A stretch of DNA of 64,000 bases from Fundicoccus sp052116145 (lineage in GTDB: Bacteria; Bacillota; Bacilli; Lactobacillales; Aerococcaceae): NCBI RefSeq assembly GCF_052116145.1, contig NZ_JBQKLQ010000001.1, forward strand, positions 558,001-622,000. The letters are read 5' to 3'. The notes under the pieces are model-generated. The model did not search any database, was not told where the DNA came from, and worked only from the letters and a program-made list of their open reading frames with translations. Of the stretch, positions 61,600 to 64,000 are shown in pieces. The first letter of the stretch is position 1. The number at the start of each line of letters is the position of its first letter. The position numbers and the translations under genes were made by a program.

Positions 61600-61840
61600 A
61601 CCCCATCTCAATGCTTGGGTTTCACAAACATAGAGACGAGGCTAACCCGCGGTACCACTCTAATTAATCAGTCATCTTACTTACTGATTCACTTTAAAAT
61701 CATAACGTTGATTCTACGTCTCGCTTTTATGCGAGAAATCTCCAAAGTGCGATTCAGTTACTTCGATCAGTAGACTCTCATCGTCTCCACCTCGCTGTCG
61801 ATCCTCCATAACTTACTAGCTTTATCCTAGATTGTCTGTA
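61600..61840 (-). promoter_or_regulatory. T-box leader, second (argB-proximal), Arg specifier, unusual terminator
   Basis: T-box AGAGTGGTACCGCGG on the minus strand (61647-61661). Stem I has the loop-E sequence AGTA, a lower stem AAAG / CTTT, and GAATCGCA on the 3' side of the specifier loop, giving CGC (Arg) at 61749-61751 followed by A. The expected terminator stem is CCTCGTCTC / GAGATGGGG with wobble pairs, but it is followed by TATTTGAG rather than a U-run. Either termination is weak or the hairpin works differently. It lies 31 bases before argB. Confidence 0.85.
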
Positions 61841-61895
61841 AAATTAAATTCCTTTGACGACTTAACCGCATGAAAGGCGATAAAAACCTGGAAAG

Positions 61896-62155
61896 CGAAA
61901 AAGCCCGTCTCAAATGCTCATTGAACATTTGAGACGGACTTATCCGCGGTACCACTCTAATTAATCTAGTTTCCTAGATTCACTTTAATTGTTAACGCTG
62001 AACAGTTTCAGCGAAGCCAGCTATATCCAATCTCAATTCACTGGTTTTCTCGTAAGTGCGCTTCAAACATCAATCGGCAGTAGGCTTCCACCGTCCCTAC
62101 TTCGCTGTGGCCTCATGATGATTTACTCTCTTACTCATCGAATTCCTTATTAAGT
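61896..62155 (-). promoter_or_regulatory. T-box leader, first (promoter-proximal), Arg specifier
   Basis: T-box AGAGTGGTACCGCGG on the minus strand (61944-61958). Terminator CCGTCTCAAATG / CATTTGAGACGG followed by GCTTTTT (61896-61937). Stem I shows AGTA, a lower stem GTAAG / CTTAC, and GAAGCGCA with CGC at 62058-62060 followed by A. Complete and canonical; it is the first of two leaders that transcription must pass to reach argB. Confidence 0.9.
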
Positions 62156-62162
62156 TATCAGC

Positions 62163-62191
62163 ATCTTATCACCGAAATAACTCAAAGTCAA
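62163..62191 (-). promoter_or_regulatory. Promoter of the arg operon
   Basis: On the minus strand TTGACT (62191-62186), exactly 17 bases, TAAGAT (62168-62163), ten bases before the first T-box leader. Confidence 0.8.
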
Positions 62192-62331
62192 CCGTAATAT
62201 TAATTTTAGATTAGAATCCCTTCGTAAAATTAGTTTTTATTCATTTAGTGATTCAGAATTAGACAGTGTTTATCATAAAACTTGTACTCTCTTGTATCTT
62301 TTTCAAGTGAATTTCTCTTAAGAATCTGAAA

Positions 62332-63573
62332 CTAACGTAATATTTCAACCACATTTTTACGTGATGCTGCCCTGGCAGGAAACACACTGAAGACTAAACC
62401 AATTAAAATGGACACTCCGACACTAACCATGGCTGTTTGAACATCGACAATCGCTGAGAATGGTAAAAATCTACTGACTGAAAAAGCTAAGCCTATCCCA
62501 GCAAAATAGCCGACTAAGCCACCTAGGGTGGTAATCGCAATACCTTCTAAAAGAAATTGCCATTGGATACTCTTGCGCGTAGCACCTAATGAACGACGAA
62601 TCCCGATTTCTTTGGTGCGTTCGGATACAGAAATATACATCATGTTCATTACGCCGACACCTGCAATAAATAACGAGATACTCGCAACTGCTGAAATAAA
62701 CAGTGTAATCATACTGAGTGTATTGCCAATTTGTTCCATCATTTCTGAACTATCATAATAAGTGTAGCTGCCATCTTCAGCGGCAGACCCATTCTGTGTT
62801 AAGTAATCTGAAATCTGTTGACTAATGGTTTTCATATTAACGCCTGCTTCAAAGAAGACAGTAATTTCCCAATTATAAAAGTTTTGGGGATTATAGTACT
62901 GAAAGGTCTCATAAGGTATTTCTACCTGGCTCATCACGGTGTACATGCCGCCCATGTCACCAAAGCCCATCCCATCATCTTCATTAGTAAAAGCAGCTTG
63001 ACTATCATAGACACCAACAACAGTATAGTCGCTGCCATCGAGATCAAGTGATTTGTGTAAGGCTTTTTCAGGATCGCCAAATAGTTCACTTGCCGCAAAA
63101 CTATCGATGATCGCATATTTCTGACGGTATTGAGAATCGGCGATCGTTAGATTACGTCCGACAAGCAATGTATAATTACTTTCTTCGACCAGCGCCACAT
63201 CATAGGAGTTGGTAATGTTTCGAAAAGTTGCCGACATGTAGGTCGCTTGCTGGGGAATATCTTCGGCCGTTCGTACTTCATCGACACCTGGAATCAGGTC
63301 GATCGCTGCTAAGTCGCTATTTTTGAAAGGCTGAAAACTACTAAAGTCAATGTCCATATTGGTTGGGTTATAATAAAAAGCCTGACTTGATCTTCCTAGC
63401 TCATCTTGAGCTAATTCATCCAGAGTTTGTTTTTGGAAGCCATTGCCTAAACTCATAATCGTGATTACTGCCGCTATACCGATGACAATCCCAATCATCG
63501 TCAGAAACGTCCGTCGCCCATTCATCCGCAAAGTCGCCAAGGATGACTTGAGTATTTCACTTAAGCGCATCAT
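62332..63573 (-). CDS. ABC transporter permease, MacB/FtsX type
   Basis: Permease of 413 residues of the MacB class, used for export of peptides, toxins or antibiotics, or for signalling. It starts SSLATLRMNGRRTFLTMIGI (first helix 22-44), has a periplasmic-type MacB_PCD domain (about 45-280), and an FtsX domain of three helices at the C-terminus with MYISVSERTKEIGIRRSLGA, the cytoplasmic coupling loop. It overlaps the ATPase gene by 17 bases. No third (adaptor) gene is visible within the window. Substrate unknown. Confidence 0.9.
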   Translation of the reverse strand: MMRLSEILKSSLATLRMNGRRTFLTMIGIVIGIAAVITIMSLGNGFQKQTLDELAQDELGRSSQAFYYNPTNMDIDFSSFQPFKNSDLAAIDLIPGVDEVRTAEDIPQQATYMSATFRNITNSYDVALVEESNYTLLVGRNLTIADSQYRQKYAIIDSFAASELFGDPEKALHKSLDLDGSDYTVVGVYDSQAAFTNEDDGMGFGDMGGMYTVMSQVEIPYETFQYYNPQNFYNWEITVFFEAGVNMKTISQQISDYLTQNGSAAEDGSYTYYDSSEMMEQIGNTLSMITLFISAVASISLFIAGVGVMNMMYISVSERTKEIGIRRSLGATRKSIQWQFLLEGIAITTLGGLVGYFAGIGLAFSVSRFLPFSAIVDVQTAMVSVGVSILIGLVFSVFPARAASRKNVVEILR

Positions 63574-64000
63574 TCACCCTGCTTTCTTTGCCTGTTAGAT
63601 CAATCGTAGTCAGTCGGTCCCCTGGTAGGTAGCCTAACTGGTTTTGATCGTAATCTTGTGAAGCTGCTTGAACTACTCCGTCGACAATTGTAATATGACG
63701 TGAGGCAAATTGACGGCTTCTTGGATCATGGGTGACCATAATAATTGTCACCCCTTGTTCTTTGTGTAAGTTAGTTAAGATAGCCATGATGGCAGCAGAT
63801 GTTTTAGTATCTAGGGCTCCTGTCGGTTCGTCAGCAATAATAAACTGTGGTTGATTAATTAAGGCTCTAGCAATCGCCACGCGCTGTTTCTGTCCGCCGG
63901 ATAGTTCGGACGGTTTTTGTTTTAATTTATCTGCTAAACCAACTTTATCTAAGGCGTCTTTCACCCGGTCCTTTGTCTGTCTAGCGGACAAGCCATTATA
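63557..64000 (-). CDS. ABC transporter ATP-binding protein, MacB type, partial
   Basis: C-terminal 147 residues of the ATPase for the permease downstream; the frame is open to the window edge, so the N-terminus with Walker A is missing. The signature LSGGQKQRVAIARAL, Walker B FIIADEPTGALDTKTS and the H-loop IIMVTHDPR are present. The tail after the H-loop (GVVQAASQDYDQNQLGYLPG) is longer than in many relatives. Its last 17 bases overlap the permease start, so both are made together. Confidence 0.9.
   Translation of the reverse strand, partial: YNGLSARQTKDRVKDALDKVGLADKLKQKPSELSGGQKQRVAIARALINQPQFIIADEPTGALDTKTSAAIMAILTNLHKEQGVTIIMVTHDPRSRQFASRHITIVDGVVQAASQDYDQNQLGYLPGDRLTTIDLTGKESRVNDALK

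Overview
The window reads as chromosomal DNA of a low-GC Gram-positive bacterium, most likely of the order Lactobacillales. Grounds: AT-rich coding with strong AGGAGG-type ribosome sites, an LPNTG sortase-anchored protein, lipobox proteins, T-box leaders, cre-like CcpA sites, and the gene set (pyc, adhE, KtrAB, OpuA, Pcp, DbpA/YxiN-type helicase). I cannot fix the genus; Aerococcaceae or Carnobacteriaceae would fit but this is inference. No rRNA, tRNA, CRISPR array or prophage was seen.

Layout. 1-2516: an ABC importer operon (TrpXYZ-like binding protein, permease, ATPase; the first gene is cut by the window edge). 2.5-5.8 kb: nrdH-type glutaredoxin, a nucleoside deaminase, an AraC-family regulator and, divergent from it, a decayed mannose-family PTS IIB gene. 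6.1-14.5 kb: membrane-anchored thermonuclease, pyruvate carboxylase, CapA-like lipoprotein, an LPXTG surface protein, a thioredoxin-like protein and a lipoprotein. 14.5-17.5 kb: a T-box leader controlling a lone amino-acid ABC permease, then an aminotransferase and a GNAT enzyme. 17.5-24.6 kb: adhE, a secreted serpin, KtrB-KtrA potassium uptake, and a GyrI-like protein. 24.8-33.7 kb: two overlapping M20 amidohydrolases, an unknown protein, pyroglutamyl peptidase, membrane proteins and a large M16C protease.

33.8-41.4 kb is an accessory, decaying stretch. It holds a DfsB/ClbS-like protein, an aminoglycoside-phosphotransferase-like pseudogene with two in-frame stops, a small-protein/nucleotidyltransferase pair that looks like a toxin-antitoxin or abortive-infection cassette, a shattered ABC-2 permease, a broken second copy of the cassette's small gene, IS21 and IS3 remnants, and a 33-residue hydrophobic peptide gene with its own promoter and terminator.

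41.4-52.2 kb returns to ordinary genes: an RsuA-type pseudouridine synthase, an acidic PepSY protein, a DbpA-like helicase, a tocopherol-cyclase-like protein, the OpuA glycine betaine transporter, an alpha/beta hydrolase and a universal stress protein. 52.8-56.9 kb: a LysM-repeat-G5-InlB surface protein flanked by an intact uspA gene and its decayed paralogue. 57.1-62.2 kb (minus strand): an arginine biosynthesis operon in the order argB-argC-argJ-argD, preceded by two tandem T-boxes. The window ends in a MacB-type ABC permease/ATPase pair, the ATPase being cut off.

The most coherent signal is an arginine regulon. The two tandem T-boxes before argB and the T-box before the lone permease at 14.9 kb share the same specifier-loop arrangement with CGC (Arg) immediately before the lower stem, so arginine synthesis and an amino-acid uptake permease are probably both induced by uncharged tRNA-Arg. 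The second T-box before argB lacks a proper U-tract, so its mode of action is open.
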